A stretch of DNA of 64,000 nt from Conus ventricosus (Eukaryota; Mollusca; Gastropoda; Neogastropoda; Conidae), in contig CM031615.1 of the NCBI GenBank assembly GCA_018398815.1, positions 58,990,619 through 59,054,618 on the forward strand. Reading direction: 5' to 3'. Under the pieces are notes generated by a model, which was given only the letters and a program-made list of their open reading frames with translations, was not told where the DNA came from and did no database searches. Made by a program: the position numbers and the translations under genes. Shown piece after piece: positions 1-10,427 of the stretch (positions are counted from its first letter, which is position 1; each line of letters begins with the position of its first letter).

Positions 1-187
1 ATCAGATTTATCTGGTCAGAACAGAACCAGCTACTGAAAGTCCTTTGGGGTTACCACTTGATTGCATCTCTTGCTCATTGATTGTGTTCATATACGTGTC
101 ATTTCCCTCATTTTCTACAAATCAAAGTCACCATGTGCAGCGAAAGCCCTATATCATAATAAAAGGACAGTGACTGCTGCAACTTAC

Positions 188-290
188 GTCCAATGATTTA
201 AGTAAAGGAACGCTCTCTAAGAGTCCTTCATACATCTTGCGTTTCTGGAAAGCATTCTTCAGCACTATCCGACGGAAATGTTGTCCTGTC
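188..290 (-). CDS. PRKAR2: PKA RII exon: end of cAMP-A domain to start of cAMP-B
   Basis: Minus-strand exon between acceptor TGTACAG (291-297) and donor GTAAGT (182-187). It reads DRTTFRR, then [18 protein letters not shown] and SVPLLKSLD, the helix that links the two cyclic-nucleotide domains of RII. The preceding exon ends in phase 0 at TGGGCACTG, so WAL joins DR as in the family. The exon is 103 nt, one base more than 34 codons. The surplus base lies near TTTCC at about 275-280 and shifts the frame if taken literally. Because every downstream codon is conserved, an assembly error is the likeliest cause. The next exon would lie before base 1. Confidence 0.92.
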
Positions 291-498
291 CTGTACACAA
301 AGGATCACAATCATTAATTTTTTTCTTGTACAGGAAAGAAAGACAGCATGAAAGAAAACAAAACCTCGATCTACACATGAAAGCAAAACATGTTAAATTT
401 TTAAGATCTTCAGCAGAGTCAAAACTTTTGTAGCAAAAAAATCAATTCACTATAGAAAAAACCTGATAATGTATCTTATATCAAAGATATAAACTCAT

Positions 499-500
<2 letters not shown>

Positions 501-545
<45 letters not shown>
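501..545. repeat. (GA)n microsatellite
   Basis: Uninterrupted GA dinucleotides followed by GACA and CACA-rich sequence to about 605. It lies in an RII intron just outside the 3' end of the LINE. The open frame over it encodes only low-complexity residues. Confidence 0.95.
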
Positions 546-546
<1 letters not shown>

Positions 547-618
547 CAGACAGACAGACAAGACAGACACACAAGACAGACAGGCATACACAAACACACA
601 CACAGAAGGAGAGACAGA

Positions 619-707
619 TAGATAAGATAATGTTGCTTATAGCCCAGCCGACCGCAAAGGGCCACATCAGGGCTGTCACCACGTTAAAATCAACTCACCA
701 GTCATAT
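619..707 (-). repeat. LINE 3' end with GATAA tail
   Basis: On the plus strand, GATAAGATAATG is followed by TTGCTTATAGCCCAGCCG and about 60 further bases. The same segment recurs as separate 5'-truncated insertions at 24466-24553, 50062-50090 and 50655-50671. This identifies it as the 3' terminus that primes reverse transcription in this LINE family. Confidence 0.85.
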
Positions 708-738
<31 letters not shown>

Positions 739-811
739 CATACATCTCGTTAAATGACATCGTCTAGAAACGCACCAGAAACTTTGTTAAAAATCTTTCT
801 GCCGTAAAATC

Positions 812-3800
812 TTAAATCAGATGAAAAATGTTAATCTCTCTCAGAAACTCAAGGATCACATCAGGCGGGACATCCCTGAACAGGATCTTCATGGACTCCG
901 CTGTAAAATGTTTGTGTCTCACATCGTGCAAGTCCCAACACTCTAAAAGAACATGTTTCATTGTGAGTGGCGCATGACATGGAATGCACCACGGAGCTTC
1001 TTCACTTTTTTAAAAGGTAAGCATGGGTAAAATACGAATGGCCGGTGTGCAGCCGGCACAGATCCGTTTCCTCTTTACGACTCAACGAAGTGGATGGAGG
1101 AATCTGAAGGTTTTGGGACGTTCTGAAAGAGTTTGTTATTCGTCTGTGTGTTCAATCCTCCTGCAGAGGGGTCTCTCAACATAATCGTTAATTTTCGGAT
1201 TCACATTCTGAGCAGGGAATATAAGTGTTGGTCAGTTTCTTTTTGTGGGTTTTGGCTAAACGTTCAACATTTCGTTCCCGAGAGCAACATGGCAGGAACC
1301 CAAGCAAGAGGAATGTTGTAACGTCGCTTCAACTTGCTAAAGTTCAAAAAAAACAGTATAAAAAGTTCTGGATGCTGAAGGTTGCGGCAGCTATGGCCTC
1401 CAAGCTGCAGCGAATCCGACAGAACCAGAAAGTCCTTTCAAAGAATGTGAGATTATCTTCAAAGCCAGTACCAGAGCAGTTAGTTCAGCAGAATAGACAG
1501 AAGCAATCGGAATGGATATGTTCAACAGTATCTGAGAAGGAAGCCCAGGGCAGTAGGATGCCAGGCACTCCTCTCAGAATGGAACCGTCAGTGGAAAACT
1601 TTTTTGACAGGAATGGGAATTTTGAACAGAGGACGCATACAACGCCCTTGTACGCAGAGAGCTGGTAGGACTCTTGCGAAAGCTGCAGATCGAATACGAA
1701 TCTCTGGTGTGAAAAAGGTCCACGGAGGTTGATCCGGAAACTTGGAAAAATCGGAACACTCTAGGATCTACACTGCATTCAGACGTGGAGGCTGCATACG
1801 GTGACCAGCGGCGGAATAACATTTTTGGGTTGTTTCAAACTTACATTGTCGAACGGTGGGTCAAAGACACAGTCTAGGCTGATTTGCGGTTCTGAAAAAC
1901 AGTCGGATATAATAATTCAGAGACAGTATAGCCTGCGATGGACAGTGAAGTTCACCCGCCTCTGCGACGGCTGTACACAGGGGTGAGTGCGGAACGCTCC
2001 AGGCACAGGAGACGAAGCACTTGATGGTGGTTAGGGTCCAAGAGGTTTGAGGTTCAGATGATCTTGCGGAAGCCGTACACAGCACAAACTTTAGTCCAGT
2101 TTGGAAGGCACCAGGGCTCTGTAGAATGTGCAACAAAGTTTTCTTATCAGCGACCCAGTCGGTGCGTGCTACGCCCGCCAGAATATTCAGTGCCTCTTTG
2201 GCAAGCACGTTTGGAGGTTTTTTATATGGCTGAGAAAAGAAAGTTAAGTTTGTGGTCTAAAAAATGACTCCCAGAAATTTGGCTCTCTTAAACAGTGAAT
2301 GGGAGATTTCATTCTTGAAGTTCAGGATCTGGAAAAAATGACGGGGAAAATTATGGGAAGTGAATACATGGGTTTTGTAGCAGGAAAAGGATGTGAAAAC
2401 GTTTTCATACCGCCAACTGAAGGATTTTATCTACGCAAAGCTGGAGCCTGACGCTGGACACTCGGGTAAGGCCTTCAGTTGACGTAGAAGCAAAATCATC
2501 CACAAACATGATCAGTCTGAACCCTGGCTGAAACTGATTGAAACAATGTAGATTGATCTTAATTATAAAGAGGCAGGAGATAGTATGCACCCTGTGGAAC
2601 ACCAAACTCATGCTGTCGCTGGACATCAGAGAGAGTAAGTTGCCAACCGGACATGAAACTGTCGTTCTGCCATAAAATTTTGAAATAAAAAAGGGAAGCT
2701 GACTCGCCACCAGGATCGTGGAGATCATGAAGTATCCCGACTTCCAGGTGGGTACGTAGCCTTCTCCAAGTCAAGAACTTGCCACTGGCATGCAGTTTGT
2801 TCAGAAAGGCGCTTCAGAAGTGTAGATTCAGCCGAATCAAATGGTCAACGGTATATTATAGTACGATGTATGCGGAAACCACACTGTTCTTTCGCAAAAG
2901 GCTTCGGTTTCAAGTTTTCCACATGAGCCTAGAATTGACCATTTTTTCCATCAATTTACAAACCACAGATGGTCAAAGCTTGGGCGTTAATTTGAAGATT
3001 AGAAGATCTTTTCCAGGTTTGGGGATGGGAATAAGAGTGCTTTTCGCAAGAGGGTGGAAAAAATTGTAGTCCACACATGGTTGTAGACCTGTAGCAGTAT
3101 GTTCAGACCTTCTAGGAAGAGTTTCAAACAGATGATAATGGATTTCTCTATACCTGGAGGGAATCGCTGCAAAGGCAAGAAATGGCAGATTCAGCTGTTT
3201 AACGTGGAAAGGAAGATTGTAGTCTTCATGTTGTCGGACGAAAAGTTGCAGGGTGTTTTTTCTTTTAGGGCTTTGTTTTTGACAAAGTGGCCTGAATTAT
3301 TAGAGAGGAGGATTCTTTTTCAATGTGATTGAAGCAAGCAGATTAGCAACTGCTTTCTCTCTGTTATTAAAGAATCCGAAACTTGAGATGGGTCAAGTGG
3401 GACAGGTGTTCTTCTTAGATTTTCTTAATGATGTTCACACTTTTTTCTTGGAAGTTTTTGATGTCAGCCTGGAGCAGACGCTTCTCCAGGACCGACGATT
3501 ACTGATTTAAAGTGTGTCTGATTTAGCACGGAGGTTTTGATTTGATGGGCTCGAGCGTTGGGACCCGAAGGTCGTTGGTTACACTGGACGCTGAGGCCCG
3601 TTTTCTTAATTTGGAAATTGTGCAGTCTGAATCAAACCAGGGTGTTTTTGGCATTTGAAGTTATCGAGACACTGGATACAACTTTAGCCACACCCCCCAA
3701 CTTGATAACAGTGTTAGTCAGTGATTTCAGCTGGCGTCCGGACTCTGACAAGAAAATCAGTGTCTGGAATTCTTTATAGAAATGTGGATTGCAATAGATC

Positions 3801-4520
3801 CCAGTGTTTGCTTTCTTGTATTTAGATGTGAGAGACAGAGAGTTGTTCGTTTGACGGGTTTGTAGTATACGAAAGGAAATGGTCATTTCCGTGCTGATCG
3901 TCAGGACAGACCCATCAAAGTCCAGGGACCAGGGAGGGGACACAAACCGAACAAAATTAACACGAAAGTGAAACTTGGAGAAGAGTGGTGGTTAAGTTGC
4001 AGGATCGACGCATTAAGACAACACAAATCCAAATCCGAAAGGAAATCTCAATTGCAGACTCTGGAAGACGTTTGGACACTACCCAAAGAGGGATTGTGAC
4101 CGTTAAGTCACAACAGCAAAAAGGTGAGGAAGTTCTTCTATCAGTTTGACAAGGTCCTGACGGACAAAACCGGGAAGAAGGAGGTAAATAAAGAGAAAAA
4201 GATTGTCACAGTCTTTGGAGATGACTCTGCAGCATACAGCCTTAAGTGAGGTAGACAAAGTGACAGGAATATACAACAAAGTTTTATGTTAGGTGAAGGG
4301 CTAACACGCCGACAGTCCAACGTGGATGGTTGTGACAGGTTTAGAAAGAATATTAAAGCCATAAAGAGTAAGGTCTTTGGCTTTGATTTGAGTTTCCTGA
4401 AGAGCACGACGGATGGTTTTATAGATCGACACAGAGAAGCTGCGCTCCTCGAAGTTGGAATTTAGTCCACGGATATTCCAATGGACTATTGTAATATAAT
4501 GGTCAGAGGGTGAAAAAGGA
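812..4520 (-). pseudogene. LINE ORF2: endonuclease-reverse transcriptase, frame-broken
   Basis: ORF2 of the LINE nicks the target and copies the element RNA at the nick. The start of an apurinic-type endonuclease is visible at about 4495 (IVHWNIRGLNSNFEE). A reverse-transcriptase core follows at about 2490-2640, with GVPQG and the catalytic FVDD (about 2489-2509). The C-terminal segment at 840-1000 reads CHAPLTMKHVLLECWDL and ends EFLREINIF before a TAA at 812-814. The order is that of Jockey/I-type ORF2. The reading frame changes many times by single bases, so no open frame exceeds about 115 codons on this strand. Either the copy is dead or the assembly is noisy; the sequence alone does not decide. 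Confidence 0.82.
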
Positions 4521-4859
4521 GTGAGATCAGGTCATACTCCTCATCAATTGCCTCCAATGAGCGAATTTGGTATTCAGCTTCATGGAGTGTGTTGGTCTAC
4601 AGACTGCTGGCAGATTGCCAACAGGCGGAGAAGGTCTTGGATTTGGGAGATGGTGGAGGATTCTTCTTATCTCCTCCATCTCCACACGGGGTTGAACTCC
4701 CTTGCCAGCACGGGCACTGGATGAGGAGTTCGAGGTTGTGGGTGCGTGGCTTTTTATATCTGCCCAGAGCAGATGTTGTAGACTGCTGGGCAGGTTGAGG
4801 TGTGCGGTTTTTGCCTCACAGGGGATTAATTTCTGGGTTGGAAGGTGGGTGGATAGCTA

Positions 4860-5740
4860 CACCAGAATGAAGATTTTTACTTGCAATGTCTTTGAAAATG
4901 AATTATCAGTCTGGCAGCAGAATGACCTTGTTAGAAATGTGGGAATTTTCTTTACAGCCCGAAGCATAGGAAGAAGCGGTTGGGAGTCTGACTGCCCCAC
5001 AACCTGTTTCGGCTTCAAAAATGAGATCTTCTTTCCGTTTTGACAACGTTGGATAGCAGATTCTTGAATCAAAGAGGACAGTTGCGTGAAGAGGAGGATG
5101 GTCGCCACGCAGTTTGCACAATGTGCCGGATCTATGCACGGTCCATCTGGTTGCTTGCAGCAAAAATACACACAACTCCTGCCCAGAGACAGCGGTTGAC
5201 CTGGCCAAACCACTGGCACCTAAAACACTCAAAGGGGATGGCACATACTGTTGGAACCCGAAAATTACAGGTCAGCCGACTTTGATGGACGGAGGCAAGC
5301 ACAGGGTTGCAGAATGTCAGAAGAGGGTTATGGTGGACACTCTTTCTAGCACCTTCTTTTCTGTAGCACCATGCGCACCTCGTCACACCTGGGACGCCCT
5401 CTCGATTTGATCTCTGTTCTGTGACACAGCTAATTTCCCGGCTCAGCGAATCAGCCTTTCGATGAATTAGTGTTTGTGGGAGTTACCTTGTTCTCCCTGT
5501 CCACAGTTTCGTTGCCTTCAGCAGCTGTTCAGAATGTTTTTTTGTTTAATTGAATGAGGAATGAGCATTTCGCAAACTTTTGATGGATTGAGGGTTCACT
5601 GCTAAAACCGAAAGCCCTTCTGGATAGCAAAAGGGAATCAGAGCTGAAAGTGGTCTTTCCTGCTCCGTCCCTTCCTTACGAGCAGGGAAGCCGAATTGAT
5701 ACTTTGAAGTACCTCCGTATCGACTCACTGTCACTTCGAA
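4860..5740 (-). pseudogene. LINE ORF1: nucleic-acid-binding protein remnant
   Basis: Minus-strand frames carry a segment RYGGTSKYQFGFPARKEG (about 5650-5720), then a cysteine-rich stretch with CFRCQ, CVYFCCKQPDGPC and PAHCANC (about 5100-5260), then AIQRCQNGKKISFLKPKQVV (about 5000-5060). Gag-like ORF1 proteins of this LINE type have the same arrangement, with CCHC zinc knuckles near the C-terminus that bind the element RNA. Shifts separate the pieces, so the boundaries are approximate. It lies upstream of ORF2 in the same element, as expected. Confidence 0.6.
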
Positions 5741-5859
5741 ATCCCCTGAACAGGGATGCTGCCTTCCTCTTCTTTTGGGGGGGATATTTTTTAAAGATAA
5801 AGGAAAAGCCCATATTTAGTTTATTGTAAGTCATCCCTCCGTACCCACCCACTTGGAGT

Positions 5860-6540
5860 CCAACTAAGGGGCCAGGCGCAGGAAACCATGTCTTGACCCC
5901 TTAAGGCTAGCGGGAGAGGACATACGACAAGCAGAAGCAACACAACCTATCCCCCTGATCATGCTCAACTCCGGGAACAGAGAGTGAGCACTGCAGGGGT
6001 TTATTGGCAGCTGGGGACACTGCCCGTCATGACCCACCGCCTGTGTCTCGAATATACACCCGGGCCCAAAGTGTACTCCTGTTAGGAGAGAGTTCCGAGC
6101 CAAAGTGATGTGTTGAGAGCGATGGCCCTCTCATACCGGATCTTCATTCCCTCGACACAGGCGCAACGCACGGCAAAACGAGCGGGGGATCTTAAGGAGA
6201 CCACTAGAGAGAAAAGGAGTGTGGAAAGAAGACTTCAAGGGGAGCTCGAAGATAGAAAAGGGCCAAATACGGGAGGCAGAAAACAGAAAAGGGAGAAAAG
6301 GCGGGTTACTTTAGTCAGGATCCTCACCCTTAGCATATCTGGACATGGGAATGCCCTACAGGGGCATCAACTCTTTACCACGTTACGCTTAGGCCAAACA
6401 GCAACTGCACCTCTCAGGCCTAAAAAGCAGTGTGAAAAAAACAGCCTATCTCCAACTATTGATGCCCCGCCAGCAAAGCCTAAGGGATCACTGGACCACG
6501 CAAACCCTCCGACCACGACAAGGTCGCAACCCCCGGAGGG
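5860..6540 (-). promoter_or_regulatory. LINE 5' untranslated/promoter region
   Basis: A GC-rich block unlike the AT-rich introns around it, between the TSD at 6541-6553 and the ORF1 remnant. In non-LTR elements this place holds the internal promoter. No core promoter motif is assigned. Open frames on both strands here resemble no protein I recognise. Confidence 0.5.
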
Positions 6541-6637
6541 AAGGAGAGACAGAAATATACATATACTGACAAACACCCCATAAACATCAGAAAAGAACAA
6601 TTCAAACACCTGGAAGCATCACGTTTCTTTTGCTTAC

Positions 6638-6790
6638 CAGTGCCCACACTGTGCCTTGAGATGAGGCAATGATAGTTGCTGCCCTGGGCATGTTGTACAT
6701 GAGAGCCAGCTCACCAAAAAGCCAGCATTGTTGTAGTTCCCCACCAGTTTGGGCTGACCCTCAATATCCACATAGATGTCATATGTGCCG
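6638..6790 (-). CDS. PRKAR2: PKA RII exon: cAMP-binding domain A, phosphate-binding cassette
   Basis: Minus-strand exon from acceptor GGGCAG (6791-6796) to donor GTAAGC (6632-6637). It reads [20 protein letters not shown], then [19 protein letters not shown] and [23 protein letters not shown] is the phosphate-binding cassette: the glutamate contacts the ribose and the arginine contacts the cyclic phosphate. The first base completes the serine codon begun in exon 9613-9677, and the exon ends in phase 0. One base is missing in the T-run between NNAG and FGEL (about 6715-6720), so the literal translation leaves frame there. The LINE begins 98 bp downstream of the donor. Confidence 0.95.
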
Positions 6791-7086
6791 CTGCCCACAA
6801 TGGGAACATTTTTAAAACACATTTGCACACATCTTGCTGCGAGTTTCTTTTTTCTGTTTTCTGAAATTCCCAATGAAAATAGGCATCAATGTTTACCAGA
6901 CTTAATATATATGTTTTCCAAACAAATCATCAATGTGCAGAGATGTGGATGCGAGACCTTGTATTTCCAGGCAAATTTCTCTTGCCAGTATACATTCTTA
7001 AAGGAAAACATTACTAGTTCATAACAGCAAGGTGTGAATACATGTACATTTCAGAGAACGCTGCTCATTTTCATCACAAAATTTCC

Positions 7087-7087
<1 letters not shown>

Positions 7088-7150
<63 letters not shown>

Positions 7151-7322
7151 CGTGCGTGCGTGCCCATGGTGTGTGTGTTGTTGCAAGTGTGTGTAATTGT
7201 GTGCGCATGCGCGCGCGAGTGTGTGTGCATGTGTGAGGGTGTAATCCCATGTGCATGCATGCATGTCTTCCCATTTCAATTTGCACCTCTTTCCTTAATT
7301 ACCCCCCCCCCCCCCCCCCCCT
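7088..7322. repeat. (GT)n tract and poly(C) run
   Basis: GT/GC-rich simple sequence at 7088-7255, then about 20 consecutive C at 7302-7321, in an RII intron. The long frames over it encode Cys-Val or His-Thr runs and are not genes. From here to 8220 I see only AT-rich intron. Confidence 0.9.
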
Positions 7323-8223
7323 CCCCGGTTTTTTGCATATCTAAATCACAGTTTCCCTCTCTCCGTGTGCCCATGCAAACTTACAATCTTCTCTCTCACA
7401 CAAGCTCATTGTACACCAGATTAAGCTTAGTGCTGAACTGCACATAACCTGTTTTTTTATTTTTTTATTTTTGATACATTGTTTTTATTTCTTTCCTCAT
7501 TCTCTCTTCCATTCCACAGTTCCTTCTTTCTCTCTTCTCCATTCTTTCATCAACATGATCTTTCTCTTCGCTGTACATTTCCATATGCAAATTACCACAT
7601 ATTTTTTTGTTATTAATCATATTTGTACATGTTTGACAATATTGTACTAATAATCCGTGAAACATATTAGAAATGAGTTATCTTCTTTCTTTTTTTCGGT
7701 TTGAATGGATTTGAGTGAGAGTTCAATGTATGCCGACAAAAAGGTTGTTTTCTTTTTGTTGGATATACACACACATACAAACAAAAAATCATTAAGCACA
7801 ATCCTCCGAGTTCTTGTTCTTACAAACTACAAGCACACAAAGGCAACCAAACACACCCGCTCGCACCCCCTCCCCTCCCCACCCCACCCACACCCCCACT
7901 TTCTCTCTTCTTATGAATTAATAATACTTAAACAATATACATAATCATACAATTTATAATAATGAAGTAATGTTTTCTCAGTGTGGTACTATGCCATAGC
8001 TGTTGTAAATAACGCATAACATAATTATGTTCACTGCAATGATCCTTCAAAATACAGATTTAAACAGACTTAAGCATTTCCCAGCTGAGTGCACACACCA
8101 GCACCGAAATCCCGTCCATCTGTGTCTTCATATTTCTTTCACAATCAAAAGAAAGTTAATTATACGCTCTTAAGCCCGCTACCATTATGACATCGCTACC
8201 CACAGCCGTGCCCCACTGACCCA

Positions 8224-8312
8224 CTGGCACAAAGCATGTGTCATCGGTTTAACTGCATTCAATGGCACACAATGGGACATGTTCATTTCTTAGTGAACAT
8301 TTTCAAAATCAG
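8224..8312. repeat. Partial duplicate of the intron segment at 9684-9775
   Basis: GGCACAAAGCATGTGTCATC and the following 70 bases recur at 9684-9775 with a few changes, next to RII exon 9613-9677. A second shared piece (ATGCAGCAGATTCAC) is at 8512 and 9118. The exon itself is not duplicated. Confidence 0.8.
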
Positions 8313-8573
8313 ACTGACCAACCAACGCACATAACCTGTGTTAATGTGACATTGCCAGATCAACACTACTTAAATTTTAAAATGAGAATTCTTCACTTGC
8401 AGACAGCATTCTGGTGGTTTACACTAATTAATGCTAACCCACTAATTTGCAAATAATCCACTCGCTTTGTACATGTTCTAACACACACATTCTGCCCTAC
8501 TCACTCTTACATGCAGCAGATTCACCGGGTCAGTTGAAATTTCATGTTAATTTTCATGCATATTTATGCAAAC

Positions 8574-8576
<3 letters not shown>

Positions 8577-8643
<67 letters not shown>

Positions 8644-8686
8644 TGGTTATGTGCACTTGTTTGTGTTTCCTGTGTGTGTGTCAGTG

Positions 8687-8737
<51 letters not shown>

Positions 8738-8775
8738 TGGTTATGTGCACTTGTTTGTGTTTCCTGTGTGTGTGT

Positions 8776-8830
<55 letters not shown>

Positions 8831-8868
8831 TGGTTATGTGCACTTGTTTGTGTTTCCTGTGTGTGTGT

Positions 8869-8925
<57 letters not shown>

Positions 8926-9072
8926 TGGTTATGTGCACTTGTTTGTGTTTCCTGTGTGTGTGTCAGTGTGTGTGTGTGTGTGTGTGTGTGTGTTGTGTGT
9001 GTGTGTGTGTGTGTGTGTGAGTGGTTATGTGCACTTGTTTGTGTTTCCTGTGTGTGTGTCAGTGTGTGTGTC
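8577..9072. repeat. Compound GT minisatellite, about 94-bp period
   Basis: Five copies of a unit containing GAGTGGTTATGTGCACTTG and TTTGTGTTTCCTG, starting near 8641, 8735, 8828, 8923 and 9018, separated by (TG)n of varying length. This is an intronic variable-number repeat. The open frames across it are repeats of Cys-Val. Confidence 0.95.
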
Positions 9073-9612
9073 CATGCGCATACTTGTGCACACGTGCCAT
9101 CCCAACTCTCAACAGTATGCAGCAGATTCACTGGGTCTGATAATAGTACAGCATGTTGATTTTCATGCTTCTCCAAAGCACTGGAATGTTTTTCTGTTAA
9201 ACTGAAGTGTTAATAAGTCAGTCTATGACAGTGTTTTCCTGGACCGATCTGTCATTATCTTCTTGTTTCACCATGCACCCCCAGCCTGACTTCTGTTTCA
9301 CAACTGAGCCATTTGTGCATGACAACTTGTTGCTGCTGCTGATTTAGAATTTCCCCCACAAACAACCCCACTCCCTTTGATACTTTAAAACCATGTGGTC
9401 CTCCTTGATAATGCCTACCAAAATCATCAGACATGATACTCTGACAGACGTATCTGAGAAGTGGATGTATTTTTCCCATTCTTTATTAATCATTTGTCCA
9501 AGTCTTGTTTACTGATAAAACACACTTTCCTAGGACATGCGCATGTACACAGAAAAGCACATTTGCCCAGCTTGTCTGACTGAACTGATACATCATCAAT
9601 CTGTAAAATCAC

Positions 9613-9677
9613 CTGTCTATGACGTAGAAGTTGTCCCCATCATCCCCTTGGTCAATGATATGATCCCCTTCCTCTAC
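9613..9677 (-). CDS. PRKAR2: PKA RII exon: start of cAMP-binding domain A
   Basis: Minus-strand exon from acceptor TTTCAG (9678-9683) to donor GTGATT (9607-9612). It translates to [20 protein letters not shown] plus D, ending with two bases of a serine codon. [14 protein letters not shown] is the hallmark beta-strand segment of RII cAMP site A. Length 65 nt; the phases fit exon 36767-36808 (phase 0) and exon 6638-6790. No frame error is present. The upstream intron is 27 kb and holds most of the transposons in the window. Confidence 0.97.
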
Positions 9678-9828
9678 CTGAAACAGGCACAAAGCATGTG
9701 TCATCGTTTAACTGCATTCATTAAATGGCAGACAATGGGACATGTTCATTTCTTAGTGAACATTTTCAAAATCAGACATTTTATCTCGGCGTTTATCTGA
9801 GGCTTTGATGTTTATCATTTTTTCCCCA

Positions 9829-9976
9829 ATGATACTTCAGATCTAAAGTAAACAGTCATACAAAGTAAACAGCCATACAAAGTACATATCATTAAACAAA
9901 AAATGATACTTCAGATCTAAAGTAAACAGTCATACAAAGTAAACAGTCATACAAAGTACATATCATTAAACAAAAA
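9829..9976. repeat. Two-copy tandem duplication, 74-bp unit
   Basis: TGATACTTCAGATCTAAAG and the rest of a 74-bp unit occur twice back to back, starting near 9830 and 9904. Each unit holds a smaller repeat, AAAGTAAACAG followed by CATAC. Intronic. Confidence 0.92.
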
Positions 9977-10427
9977 AAAATTTTAAAGGCAAAAGAAATA
10001 AAATGAAAAGAAAAATATTTTGAAAAAGCAGCAATACAGAACTGTCTCTAAGGAGATGAGTACTTGTATATCAAGAACTTGAAACCTGATAATCTGCTCA
10101 TTTGCCTTTTGAGTGGGGTCAGGGAAAAAAAAAAAAAGAGAGACAGGCTGAGATGAACAAAACCTGTAAAACTTTCTTGGAAAGTGACAAGTGAAGCAAG
10201 AAGATGCCATTACCAGGTATTCCAAACTGATTGTTGAAAGTTTACTTTGATATTATTTTCATCACACTCTGATAGAATTTTATATTCTTACTTCTCTGAT
10301 ATCAGTAGCATTCTTGTACTACGAGTACTTTTGAAGTTGTGATCTTACAGATCTTTAATTTTGACGGGGCCTTTTTGAATTATCTTATCATTTTCATTTA
10401 ATGTGCATCAAAGATAATATATACATA

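Larger units (their letters stand above)
619..6540 (-). mobile_element. Full-length LINE (non-LTR retrotransposon, Jockey/I-like)
   Basis: A complete insertion of about 5.9 kb read on the minus strand. A 13-bp TSD, AAGGAGAGACAGA, flanks it at 606-618 and 6541-6553. From the 5' end (high coordinates) it holds: a GC-rich leader beginning CCCTCCGGGGGTTGCG (to about 5860), an ORF1 remnant with zinc knuckles (about 4860-5740), an ORF2 remnant with endonuclease and reverse transcriptase (812-4520), and a 3' UTR with a T-run (708-733) ending in a GATAA-type tail (plus-strand GATAAGATAATG at 621-632). It is inserted in sense orientation in an RII intron; its 5' end lies 98 bp from the donor of exon 6638-6790. 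Both ORFs have many one-base shifts. The perfect TSD points to a fairly young insertion. The clade assignment is from motif memory only. Confidence 0.88.

Noticed and set aside
1225..1668. Plus-strand frame of 147 codons
   Set aside because: Antisense shadow of LINE ORF2.
6110..6583. Plus-strand frame of 157 codons
   Set aside because: Lies antisense in the LINE 5' leader, whose borders are fixed by the TSD; composition reflects the GC-rich leader and no domain is seen.
8641..9072. Regularly spaced repeat that could suggest a CRISPR array
   Set aside because: The spacers are (TG)n, not unique, and the genome is eukaryotic; it is a minisatellite.
8447..9205. Open frame of 252 codons
   Set aside because: Almost entirely Cys-Val repeats from a GT minisatellite; no conserved start, splice signal or domain.
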